The position numbers were made by a program, and so were the translations under genes. Source: Bolinopsis microptera (lineage: Eukaryota; Ctenophora; Tentaculata; Lobata; Bolinopsidae). From it: DNA of 64,000 nt. The stretch's first letter is position 1. The number at the start of each line of letters is the position of its first letter. Shown piece after piece: positions 12,285 through 22,989 of the stretch. The stretch spans positions 1,977,911-2,041,910 of the forward strand of contig NC_087075.1 of assembly GCF_026151205.1 (NCBI RefSeq). The letters are read 5' to 3'. The notes beneath the pieces were generated by a model. The model was not told the DNA's origin. It saw only the letters and a list, made by a program, of their open reading frames with translations, and did not search any database.

Positions 12285-12627
12285 ATGGAGGTAAGTATCG
12301 TTGGTTCTATGTTAATTGAAGTAAGACAATACTCTATAAACTATAGAAATAGTCCTAACCTGATCAGATGAATGTAATGTTAGAGGGTTGACTGAATATT
12401 TCTCAGGATATGGACCAACGTCTGGCGACTGTTGGATCAAAGAACAGTGCGTTTTTCAAAGATGTAATTAGGAAATACATTACTGGTAAGATATATAAAA
12501 GTTAGCCTCATTTTTTTAAAAAGCTTCCTCTGCCCCCTGCCCCCCCCCCCCCCCCCCCCCCTTATTGATAGCTGAATATTCATCTACTACAGAAGTCAGG
12601 GAGCTCTTGACCCGGCCTGCACCATAG
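12285..12627 (+). CDS. Possible small spliced gene, unidentified
   Basis: Three pieces join in frame. Exon 12285-12290 encodes Met-Glu and ends at gtaagt. Exon 12407-12485 follows acceptor tttctcag, encodes DMDQRLATVGSKNSAFFKD and more, and ends at gtaaga. A third piece begins at 12593 after ctacag and meets a stop at 12627. The result is about 41 residues. A run of about 22 C sits in the last intron, and the sequence after 12600 is GC-rich and may be repeat-derived. Function unknown. Confidence 0.3.
12540..12562. repeat. Poly-C run
   Basis: An uninterrupted run of about 22 C residues in the plus strand. It may be a real G-quadruplex-prone tract or a length-inaccurate homopolymer in the assembly. 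Confidence 0.9.
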
Positions 12628-12984
12628 ATGAGGTGGTTAGGAGACCGCAGCCAAGGGGAGAGGCGGCCGGAGGCAGAACCTGAAAGAGGTTGGCCTAGAG
12701 CAAGCTCACAAGAATGACCAGTGCAGCTGAAGTCTCTTGGAAGAGCAGAAGACAGCCTCAACGAACGTTACAGGACGTTGTAGTAAGTAATATGTAGAAT
12801 CGGGGCTCATTGTCAGGATTCAACACAATGTTAAAATTCTCATTGTCCATAATTTAGCAATTACTATTTTTTCATGTGCGAGGAGGAAGGGAGTTGCGCA
12901 TGGCTCTCGAAAAAGTTTAATAGGGGGCTAAAAAAATGAAGAAGTATGATATAAACAATGTGTGTGTAAATATTTGAAATATTC

Positions 12985-13175
12985 CAGTTTTTTAAATGTA
13001 TATACTTATAACATATTCGTAAATTTTGTAAAATTCAGTTTTTTAAATGTATATACTTATAACATCTTTCGTAAATTTGGTAATATTCTTTTTAAATGTT
13101 TATACTTAGATTGCACTATTTTGAAATTTTGTGAAAATTCAGTTTTTAAATGTTATATACTTATTACATATTTTG
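12985..13175. repeat. Degenerate tandem repeat of about 55-60 bp
   Basis: The words tttttaaatgtatatactta and taacatattcgtaaatttt recur three to four times with drift. Short open frames here are by-products of the repeat. A second cluster of gtacacagtgtacac words lies at 13396-13450. Confidence 0.6.
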
Positions 13176-13483
13176 CCCCCACCTTGTATAAGTTTAATGT
13201 GAGGAATTTCAAATCACCTGTTTCTCAAGACTGAGTACGACTATTATGCTTTTTTGGAAGTTAAATAAAAAAAAGCTGTTGAGCCTATAATGTGTACGAA
13301 AATACTGGTAATTGATACACTGTACACTGTTGATACGGAATTTGTCTGATTTGTTGAAGTGTAACAATGTAACAGACAACAGTAAAATTGAACACGTGTA
13401 CACAGTGTACACAGTGTGCAGTGTAAAATGTACACTTGTACACTGTACTGCCACTGTAAATGTTGATTAAACAACATCGTATT

Positions 13484-13655
13484 CATGATCTCAAATTATT
13501 TGGTATATAGTAGTGTTGAAAGTATTAAAACTTTTAATACTCCAATCCACTTAATAATTGTAGGTTTACAACCTACCAGGACGCGCGCCGAGTTGGACTC
13601 GTCGACGGTCCAATATATGGAACAGATATTTTACGAGTATCACCCGTTAACTTAA
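13484..13655. repeat. Dispersed repeat pieces
   Basis: Bases 13484-13535 are nearly the reverse complement of 30643-30690 (shared word agtagtgttgaaagtattaa). Bases 13560-13655 match 1704-1790 in reverse. The two pieces are adjacent here but separate elsewhere, which suggests fragments of one family. Confidence 0.5.
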
Positions 13656-14010
13656 TAAGACCTGTAGTTCTTCTTCCTCTTTGAGTCTTACAAAAGACTA
13701 AAGGTTAAAAAGTTCCTATCATGTTACTTTTCGTTACGTACAGATTGTCCGTACAGTTATCCGATAGGAAATTCAAAATTACCCGGGGAAAAAGTCATTG
13801 GGCATACGTGTTTTATATTTGAGAGCTGTTGCTTTGCAGATAGCATACTGTACCTTCTGGTTCGAGGGTTTTGTCGTCAAAATTTGGAAATTCGGTTATT
13901 TTAGACCACCCCCATTCATTATTAAAACACCTTTATTGTTCTTTCTTAACATGCTGGACGCCCTTTTACAGAGACGGTAGATTATTAAATTTTGCATGTG
14001 ATCTGAAAAA

Positions 14011-15130
14011 ATGATGTTCTTTGGAGTGCCACAGGGGAGCTGTTTAGGGCCCCTTCTGTTCTTAATTTACATAAACGATCTTACAAACTCTGAAAAGAAC
14101 TCTAAATTTGTTCTATTTGCTGATGACACAAATATCTTCGTCGCTGCAAAAAGTAAAAACCTAGCATACAAAAAAGCCAATGAAGTCCTAAGTTCCGTAC
14201 ACCGCTACATGCTTGCCAATAAACTTCACATAAACACTGGCAAGAGCTGTTACCTTGAATTCTCAAACTCTCGATCCAACAAAGATGAAGATACACCCTC
14301 TGATCAAGAAATCAATATCAATGGCATACCTTTGGAGAGAGTACATGAAACTAAATTCTTAGGTGTAACAATCGATGAAGACCTAAACTGGAACGCACAT
14401 AGAAGGAAATTAGCAAAAAAACTAGCCAGCTGCTGTGGCATGCTAAATAGAATTAAAGATAACATTCCCACATCACTCCATAAAGATCTGTATCACACTC
14501 TGTTTGAAAGCTATCTCGCATATGGTATAACTGTCTGGGGAGGGGCATCTAACAAAAAACTTGAACCTCTGTTCAAAGCACAGAAAATGTGTGCCCGCCT
14601 AATTTTTGGAGATAAAGAAGCATACTTGGATAAATTTAAAACTAGTGCACGATGCAGACCCTACGGGGAGCAAATCCTGGGCAAGGAATTCTACAGAAAG
14701 GAGCATACAAAACCCCTCTTCAACACTCATGAAATCATGAATGTGCATAATCTTTACTTCTACCATTGTATTAATGACATCTTCAAGGTCTTGAAATATA
14801 GAACTCCTATATCACTATACTCCCTCTTTGAAACATCTGGCAGACTTGGCAAAGAGACACTCATTCTCACACCTAAACCATCAGACAGCTACATACAGAG
14901 CAGGGACAATATGGAATACAGTACGACAAAATCTCATGCTAACTACATTCACCTGTTATAAGCCCAATCACCTCAAATCATCCATAAGAATCACCATCAC
15001 TCACACTCAAAAGGAAGGAGAACCAAATAACTGGAACTTAGCCTTAAACAGCGTTCGACAAAATTCAAAAACTTTAAAATTGACCTTGCCTAGATTACTT
15101 AAGCTTGAAAAAGCGGTAATATCTTAGCAA
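14011..15130 (+). pseudogene. 5'-truncated CR1/Jockey-like LINE, RT domain
   Basis: The sequence begins inside RT motif 4 (GVPQGSCLGPLLFLIYIND) and continues through the catalytic FADDTN, the thumb region with KFLGVTIDEDLNW and a C-terminal part. The first frame closes at 14961. A frameshift near 14890 continues the protein in another frame to about 15127. The endonuclease and the first half of the RT are missing, so it is inactive. FADDTN and ANKLHIN are shared with the minus-strand LINE at 16667-17775, so both are probably one family. Confidence 0.8.
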
Positions 15131-15405
15131 AATATAACTTGCAGCAGCCCCATACCTTGTCATGAACATAATATCGAAACTACCTCTGTAACCACATCTT
15201 TCTCTGGGTGCAAAATAAATATATAAATTTATAGGGTTATTAGTTTTATAGAAATTTAAAAGTTCTATAGAATTTTATTATAGAAGGATTATTAACATTT
15301 GTTTTTTGTGTGTTTTGTGTTATGCATTTTTATACCTATTTTAGAAGAGATTTTTATAGAATGTTAGAAGTGCAGTAGGGTCAGTTTCAGACAAATTAAG
15401 CATAA

Positions 15406-16233
15406 ATGAACGACAGCATCGAGCGCCTGCATCTCTCGCTGCTAAAATGGACGACTGGGGTCAACAAGAGAACTTCAAATATCCCGATATGGGGAGACAC
15501 AGGAAGATATCCCCTTGGAATACAACTGAGTAAGCTCTTTCTTGACTTCCACAACAGGCTCGTCCTCCTTGACAGAAAAAACTCACCACAGATTGTTCGC
15601 CATGCTTTTGTAGAGCAAAGAAACCTAAAGCTGACCTGGTTCCGAACATCGAGAGCGCTGACCGACGCATTTGACCCAGGAGCAATTAAACGAACAATTG
15701 TCTCGAAGAATGTTCCCATGCCAAACAGCCAACTCGTTCGGAGTAGAACGAGAAATTGGTTCCAAGAAAAGTGGGAAAAAGCTCGACCTGAAAACAAAAA
15801 GCTTACTTTCTACAACAAAGTCAAAAGCAGCTTTGGATTAGAACCATACCTGTCTCTACCTATTCACAAGAAAACCCGATGTACCACATGGCTGAGGACA
15901 AGCTCCCACAAACTTAATATCGAGACGGGGCGATATGGCTGGAAAAACTCAAGCATCTTCTACAGAGCTTGCCACTTCTGCTGCAGCTCAGACAGAATCA
16001 CCATAGACCTCCTGAACGAGCTCCCGTTTAGTGACATCATTAAAGAAGACGAAGTCCATTTGCTTAAAGAATGTCCTGTCTACAAGGAGATCAGACAAAG
16101 AAACAGCACAGACCTTCACAACATACTCACAAATAGTCAATTCAGTAAATTATTTAATGAGGATTACATTTTAGAGACCAGAAATTTTGTTTATAATCTA
16201 TTTCGTGAAAGATTTCCTAAAAGTAAGCTATGA
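15406..16233 (+). CDS. LINE RT C-terminal fragment, open
   Basis: An open frame of 275 codons carries the region that follows the RT in many invertebrate LINEs: LLKWTTGVNKRTSN with GDTGRYPL at the N-terminus, then LNIETGRYGW, C-x2-C, a long insert, EDEVHLLKECPVY and a hydrophobic tail. RT and endonuclease are absent, so this is a 5'-truncated copy. The (TTCTAAT)-like tract at 16364-16420 is a plausible 3' tail. The frame is undamaged, so the insertion is fairly young, but the fragment cannot move by itself. Confidence 0.7.
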   Translation: MNDSIERLHLSLLKWTTGVNKRTSNIPIWGDTGRYPLGIQLSKLFLDFHNRLVLLDRKNSPQIVRHAFVEQRNLKLTWFRTSRALTDAFDPGAIKRTIVSKNVPMPNSQLVRSRTRNWFQEKWEKARPENKKLTFYNKVKSSFGLEPYLSLPIHKKTRCTTWLRTSSHKLNIETGRYGWKNSSIFYRACHFCCSSDRITIDLLNELPFSDIIKEDEVHLLKECPVYKEIRQRNSTDLHNILTNSQFSKLFNEDYILETRNFVYNLFRERFPKSKL

Positions 16234-16363
16234 CTTAGTATCCTTATTTCGTGCACACTTTCAAACCATTTAATTATTTATTTAAGATATTATGTTCTTT
16301 TTATTGTTTGGTTGTATAACTTTCATTTAACTGATTGGGATCTGACACATGTAATTTTGTAAT

Positions 16364-16422
16364 GATCTTTCTAATTTCTAATTCTAATTTCTAATTCTTT
16401 CATTCTTTCTAATTCTTTCCTG
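16364..16422. repeat. Short tandem tail of the preceding LINE
   Basis: The words tctaatttctaattc and cattctttctaattcttt are repeated about 130 bp past the stop of the RT C-terminal fragment. LINEs of the CR1/L2 type often end in short tandem tails, which is the reason for this reading. Confidence 0.45.
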
Positions 16423-16666
16423 CCACTCAGCATTGCCTACTGTAAAGTAGAAATTTTTCTGAGACAAAAGAGAAACTGACCTTGTCTCACTAAATTCAAC
16501 CACTTCCCATAATAAAAATACTAACAAATAAAGTTTTTTGAATAATTATATACAACCACTAAAGAATATTTCCTCAAGTTTACTTCTAGTTAACTAATTC
16601 GTGGTTTAAGCTCTTATTTTATTTATGAAAGGAATGTAAAATAAAACTTATTGTTTCATTGAAAAC

Positions 16667-17775
16667 TTATTGTTTCATTGCCATGGTGGGTTTGAAGTGT
16701 ATGTAGCAGCACTTGGACATGTTTATATGTAATTTATTCGCTCTCATATAAGATTGTAATGATAACAAAAGCTCATTTCCTCGTTCATATGCCTCACGTT
16801 TTGTTTTGCCGACAACAAATGTATTGGTGTCATCAGCAAAGGTAACAAATGATCCTAGTTTAGGACTGTGTGCAAGATTGCCCGTGAAAGGTATCATTTG
16901 GGTTGTGCATGAACGTTCATTAACAAAACCGTGTTGTCGGTCATCCAACAGATCAGAACATGCAGCGTATAATGCAGTCTTTATGCACCTTTCAAAGACT
17001 TTCATTACAAGAGATGTTAACGAGATAGGCCTGTAGTTCTCAACCGAAGACTTATCGCCCTTTTTGTGCACTGGTACTACAATTAGTGCCAGCTTCCAAT
17101 CAGGGGGTATGCATCCGCTTGAGAAAGACAGGTTAAATAAAACACTAAGTGGGTATGCAAGGCTTTGGGCACAGTTTTTGAGGACTCTCCCATGAATCCC
17201 ATCAGGGCCAGGGGCCTTGTTAGGATTCAACTTTTTAAGAATCAACAGAACATCTTCTCTACTAAACACAAGACTTGAGAAACAATCATCACGAAAATCT
17301 ATGTCAATGCCATAATCGCTCTCTTGAGAAAACTGCTCATAAAAATATTCGTTAAAAAGGGCAGCTTGATCAGATGGATTGTTTCGAAAGCGATTATGAT
17401 ATTTGACAGTTTCAGGGATCCTGGTTGACTTTGATTTAGATTTAACGTAGGTCCAGAATTTCTTGGAGATAAGAGCATCATCGGAGTCATCCTCAACACT
17501 GAGTCTCATTCTTTCGTCCATCAAATTTTTAAATTTTGTGCAAAATGCACGAAACTTTTGTTTATGAGACTCAGAGTTGCTCCCCATATGCCTTATTCTC
17601 CATTTCTCCTTATTTCGTAGGAGACAATCACATTCGGAGTCATACCATGGGGGCTGGAACTGAGACTTAATGGTCTTTTTAGGGATCCATCGGTCACAGG
17701 CTGCACCGAGAACTCCTCTGAATCGACTCCAGGCAAGATAAGGATCATTACACTCAAATATACTATCCCACTACT
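16667..17775 (-). pseudogene. LINE RT with internal deletion
   Basis: Read on the minus strand, a frame from about 17775 (SIFECNDPYLAWSRFRGVLG) to 16667 includes the pre-RT linker and the RT fingers: NPNKAPGPDGIHGRVLKNC, NYRPISLTS and QHGFVNERSCTTQ. It then jumps directly to FADDTNTF, so the motifs carrying the first catalytic aspartate and the GVPQGS loop are gone. The frame survives the deletion but the enzyme cannot work. Upstream is the matching endonuclease at 17858-18946. Confidence 0.8.
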
Positions 17776-17857
17776 ACTATGTCGGAGCTAAGTCCGATCT
17801 ACGCCAGAAAACCCCCTCCATATATCCCTGTCCCGCATCAGGGTTCGCAGTTCCTCT

Positions 17858-18946
17858 TTAGAGTTTGTCCCAACTTCCTTCAGTAACATAGACAAGTAGC
17901 TTATCCCAATCGATGCTAAATAACTCAGAATTCAGGCCCCTAAAATTACCATTACTATAATTAAAGATCTTTCTTTTAGGCTGCTTAATATACTTGGTCT
18001 TAATATCAATGTCAAAAGTGATACAAAAGTGGTCGGACATACACATTTCGTTTTGATCTAAAACTTTAACATTCTTAATAAGGTTTTGAATGTTAGTGAA
18101 CACAAGATCTAAGGTGTTGCCTGACTTGTGAGTAGGGGAGCTAATAAGTTGTGTATGTCCGAGGTCATCAGTGAGAAAATTTACAAAACTAGAATGTAGC
18201 TGGCAAGATGACTGACCATCTGGCCAGGAAATCGAAGCCAAATTAAAGTCACCTACCAGAATGTGCCTTTGCAATTTTCTGGCAGATGCTAAAGTAACAA
18301 AATGTTTCTTGAAAGATTCAAAATTATCTAAGCCAAGCGTTCCTACTCTATAAAATGTTGATATACAAAAGTTTCTTCCACACTGAGTCTTAATTATGAT
18401 GGATAATAATTCAGCTTGAACACTAACTTTAGAGAACTTTAGACTCGAGATATCAATGTCTGTTCTATAGGCAATCAGAACACCACCACCGTTTTTTCTG
18501 AATTTCTTGGGCTGGGTTGCATCCACTGGATGCGATCTTAAGGATCGGTCAAGCCTAAATTCTTTGTATTTGTCAGGGAGCACCTCATTACTGAGAATGG
18601 AATTTTTCAGCCATGTCTCGTTTAGAATAATGATGTGAGGCTTATGTTTGTAGATATAACCATGGAATTCATGTATCTTGGTCATATTTAGTGGTGGTGT
18701 TCCTGATGCTAAATCGCGTGTATTTAGGAAACCATGGACATTATTGTAAACAACGGATAAATTTGGTCCAGGGCTCAGTGAGGAACAATTACAAATTACT
18801 ATCAGGGAAATATCTAGGAGAGATAGAAAAACCAGACCACACCTAGACATGACCCCAAGCCAGCTGCTGGTTATACCGAAAAGTAACTTAACAGTCTGTT
18901 TCGGTGACATGGTAGGTGACAGTTCGGTTTTTGTGGTAGATAGCAA
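17858..18946 (-). CDS. LINE AP-like endonuclease (EEP) ORF fragment
   Basis: An open frame of 362 codons. After an N-terminal stretch with a hydrophobic segment, the EEP endonuclease is clear: VVYNNVHGF, IIILNETWL, KNGGGVLIAYRTDI, HILVGDFNLASISWP, SGNTLDLVFTN and MSDHFCITFDIDI, which include the expected Asn, Glu, Asp and Ser-Asp-His motifs. This nuclease nicks target DNA for target-primed reverse transcription. A segment of about 75 bp at 17775-17857 interrupts the link to the RT part. Confidence 0.8.
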   Translation of the reverse strand: MLSTTKTELSPTMSPKQTVKLLFGITSSWLGVMSRCGLVFLSLLDISLIVICNCSSLSPGPNLSVVYNNVHGFLNTRDLASGTPPLNMTKIHEFHGYIYKHKPHIIILNETWLKNSILSNEVLPDKYKEFRLDRSLRSHPVDATQPKKFRKNGGGVLIAYRTDIDISSLKFSKVSVQAELLSIIIKTQCGRNFCISTFYRVGTLGLDNFESFKKHFVTLASARKLQRHILVGDFNLASISWPDGQSSCQLHSSFVNFLTDDLGHTQLISSPTHKSGNTLDLVFTNIQNLIKNVKVLDQNEMCMSDHFCITFDIDIKTKYIKQPKRKIFNYSNGNFRGLNSELFSIDWDKLLVYVTEGSWDKL

Positions 18947-19189
18947 TTTTACAGAAATTGCAGCTAAGGCTGTCCCAATGCCCCTCTCCCCCTATACACA
19001 AATTTAAAGTGTCTGGCGTTTCACTATAGAGTTTCGACGATACAGGGGGTGCCGCACACTCGTGCGGGGCGGGTCATGCAACGTATTTGATTGACGATGT
19101 CAATCCGTCGAGATCTTTGCTCTGCGAAGCAGAGCAACGATCGATGCGAAGCAAGAATGCTAGTTTGCGCGGCGCGTCGAAGCGGCGAA

Positions 19190-19735
19190 GTCCTCCAAAC
19201 AACGTATGACAAACCGATACCAACTCTGGAGCTGTTTATGGACGATAGCTGTCTGACCACTGCACGTGCAGAGGACATGCAAACGTTACTCAATGTGTTT
19301 TAGAAGTACGTGGACTGGTCCAGATTTAAGTTAAAGTCCCATCAAGTCCAGAGCACTGGTGTTGAAGAATGGAGTGGCTGTGAGGTGGGTTGAGAAGGTA
19401 GCAGTAGGAGAGAAGGAAGTGGAGAGAGAAGAGATGTGTTTGCAGTTGGGTGGTGAGGTGATTCCGAATGTGTCAGAGAAGCCGATAAAGTTCCTTGGGA
19501 GATGGATAAGAGTGGAAGGAAATGACAAATCAGTCATTGTATCGAGTCAACCAAGGTCGACCTTAACACTTTTCTTCGGAGACTCGATGAAAGTTCCCTT
19601 ACTGGACTCCAGAAGTGCTTGGGATATCAGTACATGGTCCTTCCAAAACTGAAGTGGCCTCTTGCCATCTAGTATGATATTCCGATCACAACAGTTACCA
19701 GATGGGAACAAGTTAAACAAAATTTAAGTTAAACA
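19190..19735 (+). pseudogene. RT fragment of another LINE lineage
   Basis: Pieces in two frames read as an RT: PTLELFMDDSCLTTA (catalytic M-D-D), KYVDWSRFKLKS, GGEVIPNVSEKPIKFLGRW, LPKLKWPLAI and YDIPITTVTRWEQV. The order and spacing resemble LINE families whose RT carries the EKPVKSLG motif. Stops and a frameshift near 19640 show decay. The copy ends within AT-rich repeats of aaatttaagttaaac. Confidence 0.65.
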
Positions 19736-20005
19736 AAATTTAGGTTAAACAAAATTTAAATTTTATTGCCATTACAATGAATAATGATATCATAATAAAT
19801 ATAAGTAAACATCCGATAATAAACTTGTTACATCCAGTACAACCCAAGATGTCAGCCGACTAACAAAAATAAAGTAAGCTAGCATGTTCATAGTTTTTCT
19901 AACGAGCATACTAAGGCTGTACGGAAATAGCTTCAATTCTACGTCATATTAAAAACTTTACATCATTTTTGAGATACAAAAATAAATTTTAAAATAAATA
20001 ACTCT

Positions 20006-20324
20006 TTTGCTGCTTAGGTGTATGCTGCGAGGGAAGATCTAATATTGAAATTAAAACATTACAGTTGCGTGTATGCTGCGAGGGAAGATCTAATATTGAA
20101 ATTAAAACATTACAGTTGCGTGTATGCTGCGAGGGAAGATCTAATATTGAAATTAAAACATTACAGTTGCGTGTATGCTGCGAGGGAAGATCTAATATTG
20201 AAATTAAAACATTACAGTTGCGTGTATGCTGCGAGGGAAGATCTAATACTGAAATTAAAACATTACAGTTGCGTGTATGCTGCGAGGGAAGATATAATAC
20301 TGAAATTAAAACATTACAGTTGCG
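20006..20324 (+). repeat. 51-bp minisatellite built from a splice acceptor and exon start
   Basis: Six copies with period 51 start at 20019, 20070, 20121, 20172, 20223 and 20274, and the seventh (20325) is the real tubulin exon start. Each unit holds acattacag, then ttgcgtgtatgctgcgaggg, then aagatct and the intronic taatattgaaattaaa. The 3' splice site and the first about 27 exon bases are thus amplified in tandem. Because 51 is divisible by 3, a meaningless open frame with 17-residue repeats results. Confidence 0.9.
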
Positions 20325-21149
20325 TGCATGCTGCGAGGGAAGATCTCAATGAGGGAGGTGGACAAACACATGACAGATCTTCAGACTAAACACAGTTCCT
20401 CGTTCGTGGAATGGGTTCCAAGTAACGTTAAGACAGCTTGCTGTAACGTACCTCCTAAGGGTGTTAGTGTAGCGGGTAAGAACTTGTAATTATCAAGATA
20501 ACAGTCGTCATTGTAATGTTTATATTAAATTACTTTGCATAGTTAATTCAACTTTCAAGATTGACATCAAATGCCTTTTATCTTGGTCGTCAATCATTGC
20601 TGTAAATTAATATTGCTGTAATGTTGCGGTAATATTACTGTGATACTGTCGTCATATTACTGTAATATTACTGTGATATTACTGTAATATTACTGTAATA
20701 TTGCTGTAATATTTCTGTAATATTACTGTAATACTGCCGTCATATTACTGTAATATTACTTAAATTGTCAGGCACGTTTATCGGTAACAACACGTCTATA
20801 CACGAGTGCTTTGGAAGGACACTAGACCGGTTCTCTCGGATGTTCTCGCGGCGAGCTTTTACACACTGGTACACAGGGGAGGGCATGGATCTCCAGGAGT
20901 TCACTGAGGTTTGTTTGTGTGTATGTACGTTTGTTTGTGTGTCTGTATGTTTGTTTGTTAGACACATCTATAATTCATCGCAGTTCCCTTTTGTATCTGT
21001 TTTCTAAATGTCTACATTACAAATAACCTGTTGTCCTGGTGCAGGCGGAGAACAACCTACGAGACTTGTGTACAGAGTACCTGAAGTACCAGGAATGTGG
21101 CAGTGAGGAGTGCAGTGAAGGAGAGGATGACGAGGTTTACGAGGATTAG
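20320..21149 (+). CDS. Beta-tubulin, C-terminal exons
   Basis: Three exons join in phase. Exon 20320-20475 encodes [19 protein letters not shown] through [14 protein letters not shown]. Exon 20772-20908 encodes [14 protein letters not shown] and [17 protein letters not shown]. Exon 21045-21149 encodes the acidic tail ending EDDEVYED and a stop. This matches the last quarter of beta-tubulin, the GTP-binding subunit of microtubules, but is divergent at many normally invariant sites. The final tail carries two extra cysteines. Earlier exons are not found upstream: a LINE remnant and the minisatellite lie there. The N-terminal exons of a similar gene are at 28293-29957 on the same strand. It may be a tandem paralog, a broken gene or the product of a rearrangement. 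The intron at 20476-20771 is filled with degenerate (TACTGTAATAT) repeats. Confidence 0.8.
20610..20762. repeat. Degenerate 10-11-bp tandem repeat in tubulin intron
   Basis: Words of the form ttactgtaatat recur over about 150 bp and stop a few bases before the acceptor ttgtcag of the next tubulin exon. Confidence 0.8.
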
Positions 21150-21330
21150 AGTTCACTGTAGGTTGGGTGATAATGCACGTGGGGTGACAGTGCAAGACCT
21201 CTGAACTTTTTGTGTGGGCAAGTATATTAGAGTATTAGGGCCTATTATAATGCAATGGATATCTTTATTAACACAAACATTGTTATGAAATATTGTTAAT
21301 CTTGACGTTTTTCGGCTTTATTAAATTGAT

Positions 21331-21880
21331 ACGGGTGTAAGGCTGTCAGAATGAAGGTGTTTTTATAAAAGCCACAAAATCTTTAAAAACAGCTGTTTTA
21401 AACCAGAAACTTCACAAACACCTAAAAACTAGGGAAAGTTTCCTTCCCCGGGTTTGGAATTGTTAAAATTTGCCAGTAAAAGGGAAAAAAATTGGCATGA
21501 AATATACCCCTTTTTAGACTACGGCTGTCAGAATGAAGTTTTGTATTTTGAGGCCTACATTACAAAAAAAAACTTTTTGGTTTATATTGGACTTGCAGGC
21601 AGTTAGGTAAATTATACACCAATACCATATCACCTCTTTTGTCAACTAAATCACTATTCTTTGGGAATTATACAACATAGAAGGAAGACTGCGGCTGTCA
21701 GAATGAAGTTTTCCAAAACAAAGTTGTCCCCATTTTTCCATCATGGCTCTAGGAATCTTTTTAGACCCTCTATCGTTATTAACACATATCTGCAGCGTTA
21801 TTCTACCCAAATCAAACATTTCTGGCATTTTGGTATAAGTCAATAATCGCAATTTAGAAAACCTTCATTCTGACAGCCGT
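21331..21880. mobile_element. MITE pieces with CGGCTGTCAGAATGA ends
   Basis: Bases 21526-21880 carry inverted ends (CGGCTGTCAGAATGAAG on the left, its complement on the right), each bordered by TA. A further end, ACGGGTGTAAGGCTGTCAGA, lies at 21331, and an internal copy of the core at 21690. The same core occurs six times in 26250-26836. TA borders suggest a Tc1/mariner-type family, but no transposase is present. Confidence 0.65.
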
Positions 21881-22075
21881 ATTGAATAGTACACTTTTAA
21901 ATTTTATATATTGGGCTGTGAGGTATTTCTAGGGCCTATGTTAGCTATGTGTATGAACTAATTGACAAGTATGACCTTTTACACACTACAACTTTTTCCA
22001 ATGCTGGCCCCCAATTACTGCACTAGGCCCCCAATTATATTTATTGCATGTTATTGTCAACTTCAACTTGAAGAA

Positions 22076-22112
22076 CAATCCATGGTTACAAGCTCTCTCT
22101 CATAACTGCTTG
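22076..22112 (+). repeat. Inverted 5' fragment of the Penelope-like element
   Basis: The stretch gaacaatccatggttacaag and the following gctctctctcataactgcttga equal the start of the minus-strand Penelope-like copy read from about 26150 across to 25450, but without the LINE that interrupts it there. It gives the empty-site sequence for that insertion. Penelope-like elements often carry inverted or tandem partial copies. Confidence 0.7.
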
Positions 22113-22321
22113 AAATCTCATTAAAGTATATAAAAAAATAAGTATAAAGAATAAGGAAAAGGAACGGGAATGAAGCCAATACCAGAAGTGAAACCCCACC
22201 AAAGAATAATTGATCCTTAGGTAGACCTGGTGAAATAAAATAACTGAACTGTAAGTTTAAGAAAAGACGGAAGGAATAAAGGAGAGAGGAAATAATGTTA
22301 TGTGAACATCATCAGCAGATG

Positions 22322-22376
22322 ACTTGGCACACCGGTTTCGGAGGTTTAATACCTGTACCGGTTTAATGTGCCAAGA
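22322..22376. other. Three-tier hairpin
   Basis: TTGGCACA and TGTGCCAA form the outer stem, CCGGT and ACCGG the middle stem, and AGGT and ACCT a 4-bp tip around ttaat. It lies just downstream of the RT end of the minus-strand Penelope-like element, so it could be a structured 3' RNA element. No known ribozyme core is evident in it. Confidence 0.5.
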
Positions 22377-22508
22377 CCCCCTAGCAATCACTCGTCAGTG
22401 ATCACCTGTCCACGTTAAATGTGATGTCAAGGATGTCGCTGACATCAAGTATACTGTATTTGTACAGAATACTAGGTCGGTCTTTCAGAAGCTTTCTGAA
22501 TTTACTCT

Positions 22509-22975
22509 TCAGGAGTCTGTCATTATAACATCTTGAAAGAAGTGTCCTATAAACTTATAAAGGGTGTTGGTAGAACACAGAAAAGAATCAAGGTCAGAGA
22601 TAATGGAAGAGTAACGAAGGACCTGACCGTAAAAAACATTATAACCAACAGAAGAGGAAATATCACTGTTAGGAAAGGTGTACATGACCACAGGAAAGTT
22701 GAAGTCATCAAGTTTGTTGTAAAGCTTGGTGGCGACGTGTCCGGAGTTATTCATCGAGATGTTGATGTCGAGATAGTTTACGGACTTATTGTCGTCACCA
22801 CTCCTCTCCATAAGCAGGTCAGGTGGATAAATGGACCTGATTAGGTTAGAGAAATACAAATAGTTCATGGTGTTGAAGTCGTCGACATATCTGCAGTTTC
22901 TTGAGAGGAGCTTAGCGAGACCGAACTTCTTTTCTTTGATTAGGCGTGTCATGTAGTTGAATTCACACTTCCCTA
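22509..22975 (-). pseudogene. Penelope-like RT, C-terminal part
   Basis: The frame starts right at the Harbinger junction with FADLSLGKCEFNYMTRLI, reaches the catalytic CRYVDDF, then VNYLDINISMNNSGHVATKL and FPVVMYTFPNSDISSSVGYN, and closes at 22509. These are RT motifs 5-7 of Penelope-like elements. The remainder of the RT is on the other side of the insertion at 24425-25058. Confidence 0.7.
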
Positions 22976-22989
22976 GCGAAAGATCAGCG

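Larger units (their letters stand above)
16640..18990 (-). mobile_element. Inactive CR1/Jockey-like LINE copy
   Basis: This is the span of the EEP and deleted-RT frames above, with a duplicated ttattgtttcattg word at its 3' edge (16648-16680). No target duplication was found, so the limits are approximate. Confidence 0.65.

Noticed and set aside
20018-20389. Protein with seven 17-residue repeats
   Set aside because: The frame is an artefact of the 51-bp minisatellite; the true tubulin frame in the last unit is different.
22305-22330. CTGATGA on the minus strand near the Penelope 3' end as a hammerhead ribozyme
   Set aside because: The nearby GAAAC and GTC are in an order and spacing that leave no room for stem I; only the plain hairpin at 22322-22376 is supported.
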